Origin: Bacteroidota bacterium
GTDB lineage: Bacteria > Bacteroidota > Bacteroidia > Chitinophagales > UBA2359
Assembly (NCBI GenBank): GCA_020627525.1
Contig: JAHDGP010000147.1
Location: 1 to 9,501, forward strand
Direction of reading: 5' to 3'
DNA length: 9,501 nucleotides
In this document: one piece after another, positions 1-7,002 of the stretch
Layout of the letters: each line of letters starts with the position of its first letter
Position numbering within the stretch: the stretch's first letter is position 1
Notes under the pieces: model-generated
Seen by the model: the letters and a program-made list of their open reading frames with translations, nothing else
Database searches by the model: none
Told to the model about the DNA's origin: nothing
Translations under genes and position numbers: made by a program

Positions 1-1092
1 AAAAAAACATATAAGTTATTCTTATTAATATTATTATCAATATTTTCTTTTGCATTAAATGACATTCAAGCTTCTTCAGGAAATTATATAACTGTAGAAC
101 AAGGTGTAAAAGAAGAGAATTATACCTTGATGAATGAAGTTTTAGAATACACCATTCATTTTCAAAATATATATGACTCTGAATCTTCAACATTGATAAT
201 CCAAGATGAGTTTAGTGAATTTTTTAATATCAGTTCCTTTGAAATTGTTGAAATGTCCCACGAGTTGACAGAGTATGAAGGTTTTTTTGCCAATAACGCC
301 ATTCAAATGCTGTTTGAAAATATAAACTTACCCTCTGTCCATTCTGATGAAGAAAACTCTAAAGGGTTTTTTAAATTTAGAATTTATTTCAAGGAGGATA
401 TTACTATTCCAGAAAACGCTTTAATTGAAAACAGTGCGAGAATTGTGTTTGACAATAATCAAGCAGTGGAAACAAATACTGTATTCAATACGATGGTGAG
501 TGTTTTACCAATTCCGATAATATCTGTCGCCCCTGCTTTACTTGAGTTTGGAGAAATGCAGATCAATGAGGCATTCAGTCAAATTGTTCAAATTATTAAC
601 TTAGGAGGTGAGGATCTTATTATATCTGATATAACTTTCACGAATGCTGCTTTCTTTCTAAAAGATTCATTTGAATCTGAAGTAGGGCCGCAAGATGTTC
701 AATTTTTGCAGGTTTGGTTTAATCCTTCTGAAACAACTACATACGAAGGAACTATGATTGTAAAAAGCAATGCGGGGGATATTGAAATATATATTACTGG
801 TAAAGGCGAGATGGATACAGCAATAATTGATGTCATTCCCAGCATAAACAAAGTGGATATTTATCCAAATCCTGTTAGGGATTTTGCAACTTTCACGATA
901 GAAAACCCCGTTGCTGAAAAACAGTTGTTAACTATTTACAATACTCTTGGGCAGCAAATTGCTTTAATTGAAAACAATGTTTCAGAAGATATTGCAATTG
1001 ATTGTACCAATTATCAAACTGGTATTTATCACTTTCAACTTAAAAATTTAATGGGAAAAACGATAAGTAAAGGCAAGTTTGTTGTTCAGTAA
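1..1092 (+). CDS. Secreted T9SS cargo protein with DUF7619-like and choice-of-anchor-D-like domains (5' end cut)
   Basis: The frame is open from base 1 and ends at TAA 1090-1092, giving 363 codons in the window. The first residues (KKTYKLFLLILLSIFSFA) read as a signal peptide lacking only its initial Met, so the start codon is probably immediately upstream of base 1. The TTG/ATG codons at 127-132 are internal. Numbered from base 1, residues about 45-165 resemble the DUF7619/conserved-repeat domain common in Bacteroidota adhesins: an LxYTIHFQN-like opening, then FKFRIYFKED, and IENSARIVFDNN near the end. Residues about 172-270 look like an immunoglobulin-like choice-of-anchor-D/ASH domain. Residues about 284-363 are a type A T9SS sorting domain with the YPNPV motif, a GQQI-type turn and a closing GKFVV strand. 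By family knowledge the protein would cross the inner membrane by Sec and the outer membrane by T9SS. Its ligand or role is not evident. DUF7619-like domains usually sit near the C-terminus of much longer adhesins, so the short form is unusual. Confidence 0.88.
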   Translation, partial: KKTYKLFLLILLSIFSFALNDIQASSGNYITVEQGVKEENYTLMNEVLEYTIHFQNIYDSESSTLIIQDEFSEFFNISSFEIVEMSHELTEYEGFFANNAIQMLFENINLPSVHSDEENSKGFFKFRIYFKEDITIPENALIENSARIVFDNNQAVETNTVFNTMVSVLPIPIISVAPALLEFGEMQINEAFSQIVQIINLGGEDLIISDITFTNAAFFLKDSFESEVGPQDVQFLQVWFNPSETTTYEGTMIVKSNAGDIEIYITGKGEMDTAIIDVIPSINKVDIYPNPVRDFATFTIENPVAEKQLLTIYNTLGQQIALIENNVSEDIAIDCTNYQTGIYHFQLKNLMGKTISKGKFVVQ

Positions 1093-1115
1093 TTTTATAT
1101 TAGCTTTCGCATAAA

Positions 1116-1156
1116 AAAAGAGGAACTTTACTTTCTTACAGTAAGGTTCCTCTTTT
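1116..1156. terminator. Bidirectional terminator between convergent genes
   Basis: Arms 1116-1130 and 1142-1156 form a 15-bp stem with a single G-T wobble and an 11-base loop. The arms begin and end in A and T runs. Read on the minus strand, the stem is followed by a T run (complement of 1113-1119); on the plus strand it ends in TTTT followed by AT-rich sequence. It lies between the T9SS cargo gene (stop 1092, +) and the nuclease gene (stop 1182, -), so it can end both transcripts. Confidence 0.88.
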
Positions 1157-1181
1157 AATTATTTTTCAAATTTATTCTAAA

Positions 1182-4094
1182 TTAGTAAGCCAATTGACTT
1201 GGAGAATTTGTCGACCTGTTTAAGAACCACAAATCGTAGTCAGTTGTTTGAATGACTCCATCCATATTTACATCTGGAAAATCGTAAATGAATAATACGG
1301 CTGGCGTTAATTTCCATTCATCAAAATCAGTAATCTGAATAGTAATATCGCTGTTTATATCTCCTGCAATCATAGCTGCTACACCTACTAAAGATTTTTG
1401 TAAACTAGCAAAAGCTTGATTGGTGCTTGCACTAAAGTCATATGTGATCAAAGAAGAACTCGGTTGAGCTGCTGCCGTCATTACATCTAAGTGGTTTCTA
1501 TGACGAATAACAAAGTATAGAGATTGATTTGGTAAATTACTGAACATTAAATCAGAGATTCCATTGGTATCCGTAATTGTTCCATCAGCATGAAGTAGAG
1601 CTGCTCTTTGAGCCACCAAATCAGTATTGTTTGGTCCTGTTCTAACATCAATCAAAACCCAATCAACAACGCTTGCAGGGAATACCGCAGTAGACTCCGT
1701 TCCTGTATAGTTATAAGGAGCCACATTGTATGGTTGTGTCATTGGAAGCAAGTTTTGAGCATTTAACTCTGTACTCATCAGTCCAGTAGCCGGATTGTAA
1801 GGACCCTCTAAATATACTTTTAACCTCAATGCAATATCAGCACTACATCCAGTAAGTGCAGATTCATTGTAAGTAGTTGTATCTATACAAGTTGCCGCTG
1901 AATTGAAAGGCAACTGAGAACCATTAGAACTGCCTGGCGTTGGTGTATTGTTACCAGTCCAAACACCATTTACATTTAACTGTAAAGAAGTTGCATCGCT
2001 ACCTGCATTTCCTGAAATACTAAACACAGAAGGATCAGAATCATCTAATGTAATAGAAACATTGCCACTTCCACAAGCGGCTGGCATAGCAATATTATGA
2101 CTTGTGTTTAAGTTTTGTCCACCTCCCCAAATGATACCAGAAACAATCGCTCCAGTGTTATCCCATATAAATACTTGCTCAGCTGAGTTTCTCAAACTTC
2201 CTACTGTACCACCCGATAAGCTGAAAATATAAGCACCATTGCTTCCAGCATTCCAATCAAAATCTCCGTTTGCGGCAGGAAACCCATTGTTAGCAGAGTT
2301 GTCTCCACCATGTAAAACGTAATAATCTCCTGGGTTTAAAACGGTATTGGCAGGTATTACAACCGCAAAGTCATCATCTCCAACAACAAAACAACTGATG
2401 TCACATTGTCCAGGTCCTTCACAGAAAAGTTCAATAAATTCACCTGTACCATTATCAGAAGCACTTCCATCGCCAGCAGCGTTTCCAAGCACTTCATTTA
2501 TAACAATATTGCCACTTGTTGATCCAACTGCGTTTGGATCGCTAACTATAACGTTTACGTTTACCTGATTATCACTTGCGTCTCCTAAGAAGTCCGAAGC
2601 AGGTACTGAAATGGTATAATAAGGACCTGTTCCTGAAACAGTGTAGGGACCATTCAAAACACCATCTATCTCAATCATTACTTGATTGGTAGATAAATTG
2701 ATTGCATAAAATGTCACATCCAAAGTGTACATATCATTATTGGTACAAACCAAATCAACAGAAACCTCATCCAGTAAACAAATGTCTCTACAATCAATGA
2801 TAGCAACGTCTAATTCTTGAATAGAACAATTATTGACTGGGTCCATAACATAAACAGAATAAACGCCATCATTCAAGCCAGTAAAGACATTGCTTGTTTG
2901 AAAGTTAACACCATTAATAGAATACTGTAATGTATTGCCATTTGCAATTGATGCATTTACTGTAATGGTTCCTGTTCCTGCACCACCCGTACAATCAGTC
3001 GTAACAGATGCTATTACTGGAGCAGGTGTACATGCATTTGGATAAAACAAATTGTATTTCGCAATTACTGGGTAATGATCAGACATTAAATGCAACTGCG
3101 TTTTTATAGGTGAATTTCCTGACAAAGCAGATTCGTTTAATATACTTGTATTACCCAAAACATCGTAAGAACCATTGACATAAGCTACATCATTTGATCC
3201 AGTACTAATATTGGCTTCATGAAATTGTAAATCAAAACGATCATCCAATCCACCAGTAGAACCTCCATTTGTTTGGGTTAGTATATCATCCGAAGTACTT
3301 GTTCTGGTTGATTGTGTAAATAAATTAACAAAGCCACCATTGTCTCTGTTCCACGGTCCAATTGGATCAATAAATCCATTGTTAATGAATTCACCGTAGC
3401 CAGGCTCTATATAATTATTACCATCTGTATCTACTGCAAAATCATCGTCATAAAAATTCATATCACCACCAACAATGACGTTTCTATCAGCAGGCATTAA
3501 ACCAACATAATCCGTCAAATCTTGACAGCCATTCAACCTTCTTTCATTATCAGGAATGTTATTTCCTGAACCATTGGTATAGGATGCTTTTAAGTGCATA
3601 CTAATAATATCTACATAAGTAGTATCATTATGAATCCCCAAATTAGGATCGTTTGCATACAATCTATAATGAGTATGCGCACGAGGCGTTGCATTTGTAG
3701 TCGATCCAACTAGATCAATATTGTTTCTAGGTATTTCTGTTTGACTTTTAAACTTTAGTTTTGCCGTATTGTAATACATCATATTCCCCAAGTTTCCATA
3801 AGTGAAAATTTGGGGTGCTCTGGCATAAGTAATGCCTGATCCATTGATATTCATTGCATTTAGCAAAAGGTCTGCTCCTACTAAAGATTCCATTTCCTGA
3901 ACAATGATAAGGTCTGCCATTGCTTCTTCTATAACGTCGCTAAATGCATTAGCTCTGTTATTATTATCAGTCGAATTATTAGAGTCTGGGTAATTTAGAA
4001 CATTATAGTTCATAACGCAGATTTGTTCATCTTGCGCTGTTAGAGAAAAGGAACATAAAAAACCAAGTAATATTGTAAGTACTATTCTATTCAT
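1182..4094 (-). CDS. Secreted multidomain endonuclease/exonuclease/phosphatase-family protein with lamin-tail domain
   Basis: A 970-residue protein that starts at ATG 4094. Residues 1-20 are a signal peptide ending in LTA before QDE. Residues about 24-348 are an endonuclease/exonuclease/phosphatase (EEP) domain. The expected metal and catalytic positions are visible: N31 in MNYNVLNY, E67 in IIVQEMES, H167 in SMHLKA, D211 and N213 in GGDMNF, and D339-H340 in SDHYPV. Residues about 355-435 form a SprB-type repeat (QYSINGVNFQTSNVFTGL), followed by an Ig-like stretch at 437-525. A lamin-tail domain starts near 529 (IVINEVLG, then GEFIELFC) and runs to about 735. The C-terminal part (750-960) is a Bacteroidota-type module (LRLKVYLEGPYN, later VIRHRNHLDVMTA) ending in two dockerin-like Asp-rich loops at 911-927 and 941-956. 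The likely role is extracellular DNA/RNA or phosphodiester hydrolysis, but the exact substrate cannot be told. No PNP-type T9SS sorting domain is seen. All key EEP residues are present, so it is probably active. Confidence 0.9.
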   Translation of the reverse strand: MNRIVLTILLGFLCSFSLTAQDEQICVMNYNVLNYPDSNNSTDNNNRANAFSDVIEEAMADLIIVQEMESLVGADLLLNAMNINGSGITYARAPQIFTYGNLGNMMYYNTAKLKFKSQTEIPRNNIDLVGSTTNATPRAHTHYRLYANDPNLGIHNDTTYVDIISMHLKASYTNGSGNNIPDNERRLNGCQDLTDYVGLMPADRNVIVGGDMNFYDDDFAVDTDGNNYIEPGYGEFINNGFIDPIGPWNRDNGGFVNLFTQSTRTSTSDDILTQTNGGSTGGLDDRFDLQFHEANISTGSNDVAYVNGSYDVLGNTSILNESALSGNSPIKTQLHLMSDHYPVIAKYNLFYPNACTPAPVIASVTTDCTGGAGTGTITVNASIANGNTLQYSINGVNFQTSNVFTGLNDGVYSVYVMDPVNNCSIQELDVAIIDCRDICLLDEVSVDLVCTNNDMYTLDVTFYAINLSTNQVMIEIDGVLNGPYTVSGTGPYYTISVPASDFLGDASDNQVNVNVIVSDPNAVGSTSGNIVINEVLGNAAGDGSASDNGTGEFIELFCEGPGQCDISCFVVGDDDFAVVIPANTVLNPGDYYVLHGGDNSANNGFPAANGDFDWNAGSNGAYIFSLSGGTVGSLRNSAEQVFIWDNTGAIVSGIIWGGGQNLNTSHNIAMPAACGSGNVSITLDDSDPSVFSISGNAGSDATSLQLNVNGVWTGNNTPTPGSSNGSQLPFNSAATCIDTTTYNESALTGCSADIALRLKVYLEGPYNPATGLMSTELNAQNLLPMTQPYNVAPYNYTGTESTAVFPASVVDWVLIDVRTGPNNTDLVAQRAALLHADGTITDTNGISDLMFSNLPNQSLYFVIRHRNHLDVMTAAAQPSSSLITYDFSASTNQAFASLQKSLVGVAAMIAGDINSDITIQITDFDEWKLTPAVLFIYDFPDVNMDGVIQTTDYDLWFLNRSTNSPSQLAY

Positions 4095-4259
4095 AAGTTG
4101 AGAAAAATATATAGTTTGTAATAACTAAATTGTATAAAAGCCTAAAAAATAAGTTTGAACACTTTGGCTAGTAAAACGATTCGAGAATAAAAATTGAATG
4201 TTTATTTTTACTCTTTTGACTTTAAGTATTTATATATAATGATAAAATCTACTAGATAT

Positions 4260-4294
4260 AAAAAAAGTGAACCCCAAAAGTAATACATCTTTTG
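4260..4294 (-). terminator. Weak candidate terminator after the ABC1 kinase gene
   Basis: In the 247-base gap between the ABC1 kinase stop (4342) and the nuclease start (4094), a 6-bp stem (CAAAAG 4275-4280 with CTTTTG 4289-4294) is followed on the minus strand, after eight bases, by a seven-base T run (complement of 4260-4266). The stem is short and A/T-rich and the T run is offset, so the call is tentative. I found no clear TAnnTTTG promoter for the nuclease gene in the rest of this gap. Confidence 0.25.
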
Positions 4295-4341
4295 CAACAA
4301 AATGCGAATTAGGCTTAAATAATGTGTTAAATATCAAAAGC

Positions 4342-6033
4342 TTATTTGCTACGCCACATAGTCCAAAACAACCAAATAGACAGTAAAAAGGCAAGAAAGT
4401 AACCAACAATACTAATATAGGGATAACCTTCACTTGTCATTACATCAGCTGCAAAGTTGTTATTCGTCATAATAATTGAAGAAGCCAATATCAATGTCAT
4501 CATTATCAGTGCGATTATAATTCGGTTGGTTACAGGGTTTAGTTTTTGTAAAAATTCTTCATAGCCCTTTTGTTGGACATTTACTTCAAATTCGCCTTTT
4601 CTGACTTTGCGAAGGGCTTCAAGAAACTCAGTGGGAAGTTTACGAGATAATTCATCAAATTGTATGACTCGGTATAATATTTCTTCATTGATATTTTCAG
4701 TAGTAAATTGATCTTGGATAATCCTAGAACCAAAGGGACTGACCAGTTTATATATATTTAAGCTCGGATGAATTTGTTTTCCGATGCCTTCCAAAATGGC
4801 CAGTGTTCGAAGAATTAAAAATACAGAACGAGGAATCTGCATTTTGTTTTCATAAATAATTTGTTGGAGCTTGGTCCCTATTTCTGTAATAGAGGAGTCT
4901 TTTAAATTAGCGTGTAAATGGTCTTCAATTATTTCATTTATAGCATATTCAAATGCACGCTTATTCAAAACATTGTCTTCAACCGCCAATTGTCTCAAAC
5001 TAGTAGCAATTTTTCTGGCATCTCTTTGTGCTAGTCCAACAAATATTCCGGCAAAGGCAAATTTGTCTTTACGCATCAAACTGCCCACCATTCCATAGTC
5101 AATGAGGGCAATTTTTCCATTTTTTTGAACCAATACATTGCCAGGGTGGGGATCAGCGTGAAACATTCCATAAACAAATATTTGACTCAAATAAATGTTA
5201 ATCAATTGTTCTCCCAGCGACTCTGTGTTGTGCCCCCACGATAAAATAGTTTCTGTGTCTGTAATTTTACAGCCACTTATGTATTCGCTTATTAAAATTT
5301 TATCAGTTGAATATTCACTGTAAATTTTAGGAACAGTGAAATTTAGTTTGCCTTTATAAAAAGATTTGAATTGGGACATATTGCGAGCTTCAATATTGTA
5401 ATTAAGCTCTTTTTGCATTGTCTTTTCAAATGTCTCAACAACTGTTTTGATATTGGTGATGCCGTTTTTTTCGAGGTAGCTCGCTGTCCTATTTGCCAAT
5501 TCATGCATGATGGAAAGGTCCGTTTCTATCATTTTGCGAATATTGGGACGTTGTACTTTAACAACAACTTCGTCTCCGTCGATAAATTTGGCTCTGTGAA
5601 CTTGTCCTATGGATGCTGAACCAATGGGATTGTCTAAAAAGTATTCAAAAAGTTCATCGGTCGTTTTGCCCGTTTCCTGCTCAATAATTCTGTGTGCAAT
5701 TTCAGAGCTGAACGGAGGAACCTGACTTTGCAATTTTTCTAATTCCTTAATCAATGGAATCGGTAAGACATCGGGACGATTACTCATTACTTGAGCAAAT
5801 TTTATATAGGCTGGTCCCAACTCCTCCGTCGCCAATCGTATCCGCTCCCATCTCGAATATTCAAAGATCGACTTAGTCTTTCGCAGCCAAGTCAACTTTC
5901 TGCTATCGGGAATAAGGTATTTCAAAGGCGTATTGATTACAATATCCTCAAAACCGTATTTCAACAAAACCTGAATGATCTCACGTGCTCGATTCAGGTT
6001 TTTTATATTCTGTATGGTTCTATTAAAAAACAA
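4342..6033 (-). CDS. ABC1/UbiB/AarF-family kinase-like membrane protein
   Basis: A 563-residue member of the ABC1 (UbiB/ADCK/COQ8) atypical kinase family. The N-terminal family motif is at 72-91 (LGPAYIKFAQVMSNRPDVLP), with KFAQ at 78-81 where the family usually has KxGQ. The A-rich-loop equivalent is GSASIGQVHRA (138-148) and the ATP-binding Lys is K159 in VVVKVQRP. The EL(D/N)Y..EA.N segment is at 209-218 with Asn at 211. The catalytic loop is FHADPHPGNV (D294, N299) and the metal-binding DYG starts at D312. Two membrane helices lie at about 503-522 and 537-558, as is usual for these proteins. In the family these proteins act as lipid-associated ATPases supporting quinone or isoprenoid lipid metabolism. 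Bacteroidota generally use menaquinone, so the ubiquinone role should not be transferred. The start is TTG at 6031-6033: the frame has no ATG between an upstream stop and residue 83, the conserved N-terminus begins here, and AAGGG lies five bases upstream. Confidence 0.9.
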   Translation of the reverse strand: MFFNRTIQNIKNLNRAREIIQVLLKYGFEDIVINTPLKYLIPDSRKLTWLRKTKSIFEYSRWERIRLATEELGPAYIKFAQVMSNRPDVLPIPLIKELEKLQSQVPPFSSEIAHRIIEQETGKTTDELFEYFLDNPIGSASIGQVHRAKFIDGDEVVVKVQRPNIRKMIETDLSIMHELANRTASYLEKNGITNIKTVVETFEKTMQKELNYNIEARNMSQFKSFYKGKLNFTVPKIYSEYSTDKILISEYISGCKITDTETILSWGHNTESLGEQLINIYLSQIFVYGMFHADPHPGNVLVQKNGKIALIDYGMVGSLMRKDKFAFAGIFVGLAQRDARKIATSLRQLAVEDNVLNKRAFEYAINEIIEDHLHANLKDSSITEIGTKLQQIIYENKMQIPRSVFLILRTLAILEGIGKQIHPSLNIYKLVSPFGSRIIQDQFTTENINEEILYRVIQFDELSRKLPTEFLEALRKVRKGEFEVNVQQKGYEEFLQKLNPVTNRIIIALIMMTLILASSIIMTNNNFAADVMTSEGYPYISIVGYFLAFLLSIWLFWTMWRSK

Positions 6034-6038
6034 ATGTT

Positions 6039-6046
6039 CCCTTTTT
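6039..6046 (-). promoter_or_regulatory. Shine-Dalgarno-like site supporting the TTG start
   Basis: On the minus strand this reads AAAAAGGG and ends five bases before the TTG codon at 6033. It is the only purine-rich site near a possible initiation codon in this frame. It therefore supports TTG rather than a distant ATG as the start of the ABC1 kinase gene. Confidence 0.5.
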
Positions 6047-6047
6047 A

Positions 6048-6074
6048 CAAATATAGCAACAAAAAAAAGCCAAA
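6048..6074 (-). promoter_or_regulatory. Candidate Bacteroidota-type promoter for the ABC1 kinase gene
   Basis: The minus strand shows TATATTTG (6055 to 6048), an exact match to the Bacteroidota -7 consensus TAnnTTTG. TTTG (6074 to 6071) lies 15 bases upstream, somewhat short for the usual -33/-7 spacing. The start site would fall near 6042-6044, giving a leader of only about ten bases before the TTG codon. The -33 element lies inside the terminator stem of the gene upstream. Confidence 0.45.
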
Positions 6075-6096
6075 CTCACATATACGTGAATTTGGC
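6061..6096 (-). terminator. Rho-independent terminator of the phasin operon
   Basis: Arms 6069-6079 and 6086-6096 pair over 11 bp with one wobble and a six-base loop. On the minus strand the stem is followed directly by eight T (complement of 6061-6068). It lies 85 bases past the stop of the second phasin gene and only 27 bases before the TTG start of the ABC1 kinase gene. Confidence 0.85.
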
Positions 6097-6129
6097 AATT
6101 TTGTGTTTTTAGGTACTTAAGTCTTTCTT

Positions 6130-6179
6130 AGTAAAGTGAAAAAAATAAATTGGTTCAAGTTATTCTTTTCGCTTTACTT
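6130..6179. repeat. Stem-loop and copy A of a 36-base dispersed repeat
   Basis: AGTAAAGTGAAAA (6130-6142) pairs with TTTTCGCTTTACT (6166-6178) in a 13-bp stem with one wobble and a 23-base loop, beginning a few bases past the stop of the second phasin gene. Bases 6144-6179 match 8513-8548 at 31 of 36 positions, including the exact 20-mer TTATTCTTTTCGCTTTACTT (6160-6179). The sequence alone does not tell whether this is a regulatory RNA structure, a decayed small gene or a dispersed intergenic repeat. Confidence 0.6.
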
Positions 6180-6181
6180 AC

Positions 6182-6535
6182 TTACTTCTTTGAAGAAGAT
6201 TTTCTTTTTGTAGAAGCAGAAGTTGTTGCAGATTTAACTGTAGCTTTTTGAGCTTTCTCTAATTTGTTGATTTTTTTCAACAAAACATCGTAATCTTTTT
6301 TGCTGATCAAATCAAAACGGCTCATTATGTTTTCAAAAACGTCTTTAGCTTTGTCTTCTAAATTCTCACGTCTTGCTTCAGCAGATTTAGTGAAAGTATC
6401 AACGATTCTTTTACCTTCTTTTTTGTAATCGCCATCCAAATCAACAAAGTTGTTAACTTTTTGCTGAACTTTTTCAGTTGTGTTTGCTACTAATCCTACT
6501 CCTGTGTAAAGTACTTTTTTAATCAATGCTTCCAT
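6182..6535 (-). CDS. Phasin-family-like protein with lysine-rich tail
   Basis: A 117-residue soluble protein starting at ATG 6535. It resembles the small phasin-like (polyhydroxyalkanoate granule-associated) proteins of Bacteroidota. The N-terminal MEALIKKVLYTGVGLVA is a short amphipathic or hydrophobic stretch. A long charged helical region follows (20-95), ending in a coiled-coil-like segment, DVLLKKINKLEKAQK (83-97). Residues 98-117 are a low-complexity Ser/Thr/Ala/Lys tail ending KRKSSSKK, like the basic tails of some granule proteins that contact DNA. It is a paralogue of the neighbour at 6643-6945: 16 of the first 17 residues are identical, but that neighbour lacks the basic tail. The two are probably co-transcribed, with a 107-base gap holding a hairpin. 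The upstream region is A/T-rich with no obvious Shine-Dalgarno site. The family call rests on size, helical pattern and the N-terminal motif; granule binding is inferred. Confidence 0.75.
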   Translation of the reverse strand: MEALIKKVLYTGVGLVANTTEKVQQKVNNFVDLDGDYKKEGKRIVDTFTKSAEARRENLEDKAKDVFENIMSRFDLISKKDYDVLLKKINKLEKAQKATVKSATTSASTKRKSSSKK

Positions 6536-6580
6536 TTTATTTATTTTATTTTAATTTTGAATTAATATTTGGTGAAATGA

Positions 6581-6620
6581 CCTTGACCCGATTGTGTTTG
6601 CCGACAAATGAAGGTCAAGG
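6581..6620. repeat. Intercistronic inverted repeat between the two phasin-like genes
   Basis: CCTTGACC (6581-6588) and GGTCAAGG (6613-6620) form a perfect 8-bp stem around a 24-base loop. On the plus strand the stem is followed by TTTTTC and a T-rich run, like a terminator, but no plus-strand gene precedes it. On the minus strand, the direction of transcription, no T run follows. A role in processing, mRNA stability or partial attenuation is therefore more likely than full termination. Confidence 0.55.
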
Positions 6621-6642
6621 TTTTTCATTTTTTTATTTATAA

Positions 6643-6945
6643 TTATTCTGCGTCAGCAGCTTCTTTTTCTAAACGCTCCACTTTTTTAATCAAATCGTCA
6701 ATATCGCTTTTACGAACCAAATCTAATTTGTTTATAATACCTTCAACCATTTCGTTTAATCTTGTTTCCAACTCACTTTTCTTTTCTTCAGTAGACTTTA
6801 CAAAACTTTCAACTATTTTCTTTCCTTCGTCTTTGCTGATTTTATCGTTTTCAACTAAGTCATTTACTTGTTGTTGAACTTTCTCTGTTGCTGATGCTAC
6901 TAAGCCAACACCTGTATACAATACTTTTTTGATTAACTCTTCCAT
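6643..6945 (-). CDS. Phasin-family-like protein, first gene of the pair
   Basis: A 100-residue protein starting at ATG 6945, with an A-rich weak Shine-Dalgarno-like AAAAAAGAA just upstream. It opens with MEELIKKVLYTGVGLVA, then continues as an almost wholly helical, highly charged chain. The segment KISKDEGKKIVESFVKST (35-52) is typical of phasin-like proteins, and a coiled-coil-like C-terminus follows (DIDDLIKKVERLEKEAADAE, 81-100). There is no signal peptide and no clear transmembrane helix, so it is cytosolic or binds a surface peripherally. By family, such proteins coat polyhydroxyalkanoate or lipid granules. It is the first gene of the pair and lies behind an unusual dyad-rich control region (6987-7142). 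It differs from its paralogue mainly in lacking the basic tail, which suggests division of labour after tandem duplication. A generic stress or apolipoprotein-like helical protein is the alternative. Confidence 0.75.
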   Translation of the reverse strand: MEELIKKVLYTGVGLVASATEKVQQQVNDLVENDKISKDEGKKIVESFVKSTEEKKSELETRLNEMVEGIINKLDLVRKSDIDDLIKKVERLEKEAADAE

Positions 6946-6986
6946 TTCTTTTTTAGATTTTTGTTTGATATTTATGATCAGTATAG

Positions 6987-7002
6987 GTCAATTCCTGTGC
7001 CA
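6987..7002 (-). promoter_or_regulatory. Candidate sigma-54-type -24/-12 promoter for the phasin genes
   Basis: The minus strand reads TGGCACAGGAATTGAC, against the sigma-54 consensus TGGCACR-N4-TTGCW. The -24 element is perfect and the spacing is right, but the conserved C of the -12 GC is A here. A start near 6976 would leave a leader of about 30 bases before ATG 6945. The dyad cluster just upstream is where activator sites of such promoters lie. The overlapping TATACT (6985 to 6980) could instead be a -10 box. Confidence 0.35.

Noticed and set aside
2347..2568. Plus-strand frame inside the secreted nuclease gene
   Set aside because: Lies wholly antisense to a well-supported gene and has no family features.
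4169..4199. Possible third copy of the dispersed repeat (AGTAAAACGATTCGAGAATA)
   Set aside because: Similarity to the complement of the repeat core needs several gaps and is within what A/T-rich sequence gives by chance.
4230..4433. A 67-codon hydrophobic minus-strand frame overlapping the end of the ABC1 kinase gene
   Set aside because: Its hydrophobic part is the +1 reading of the kinase's last membrane helix; beyond the stop it has no domain pattern or ribosome site.
5791..6120. 109-codon plus-strand frame across the start of the ABC1 kinase gene
   Set aside because: Antisense to conserved kinase N-terminal codons and runs through the terminator stem; shadow frame.
6608..6877. 89-codon plus-strand frame, Ser/Phe-rich
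   Set aside because: Antisense of the Lys/Glu-rich phasin-like gene; the composition is what the complement of such a gene gives.
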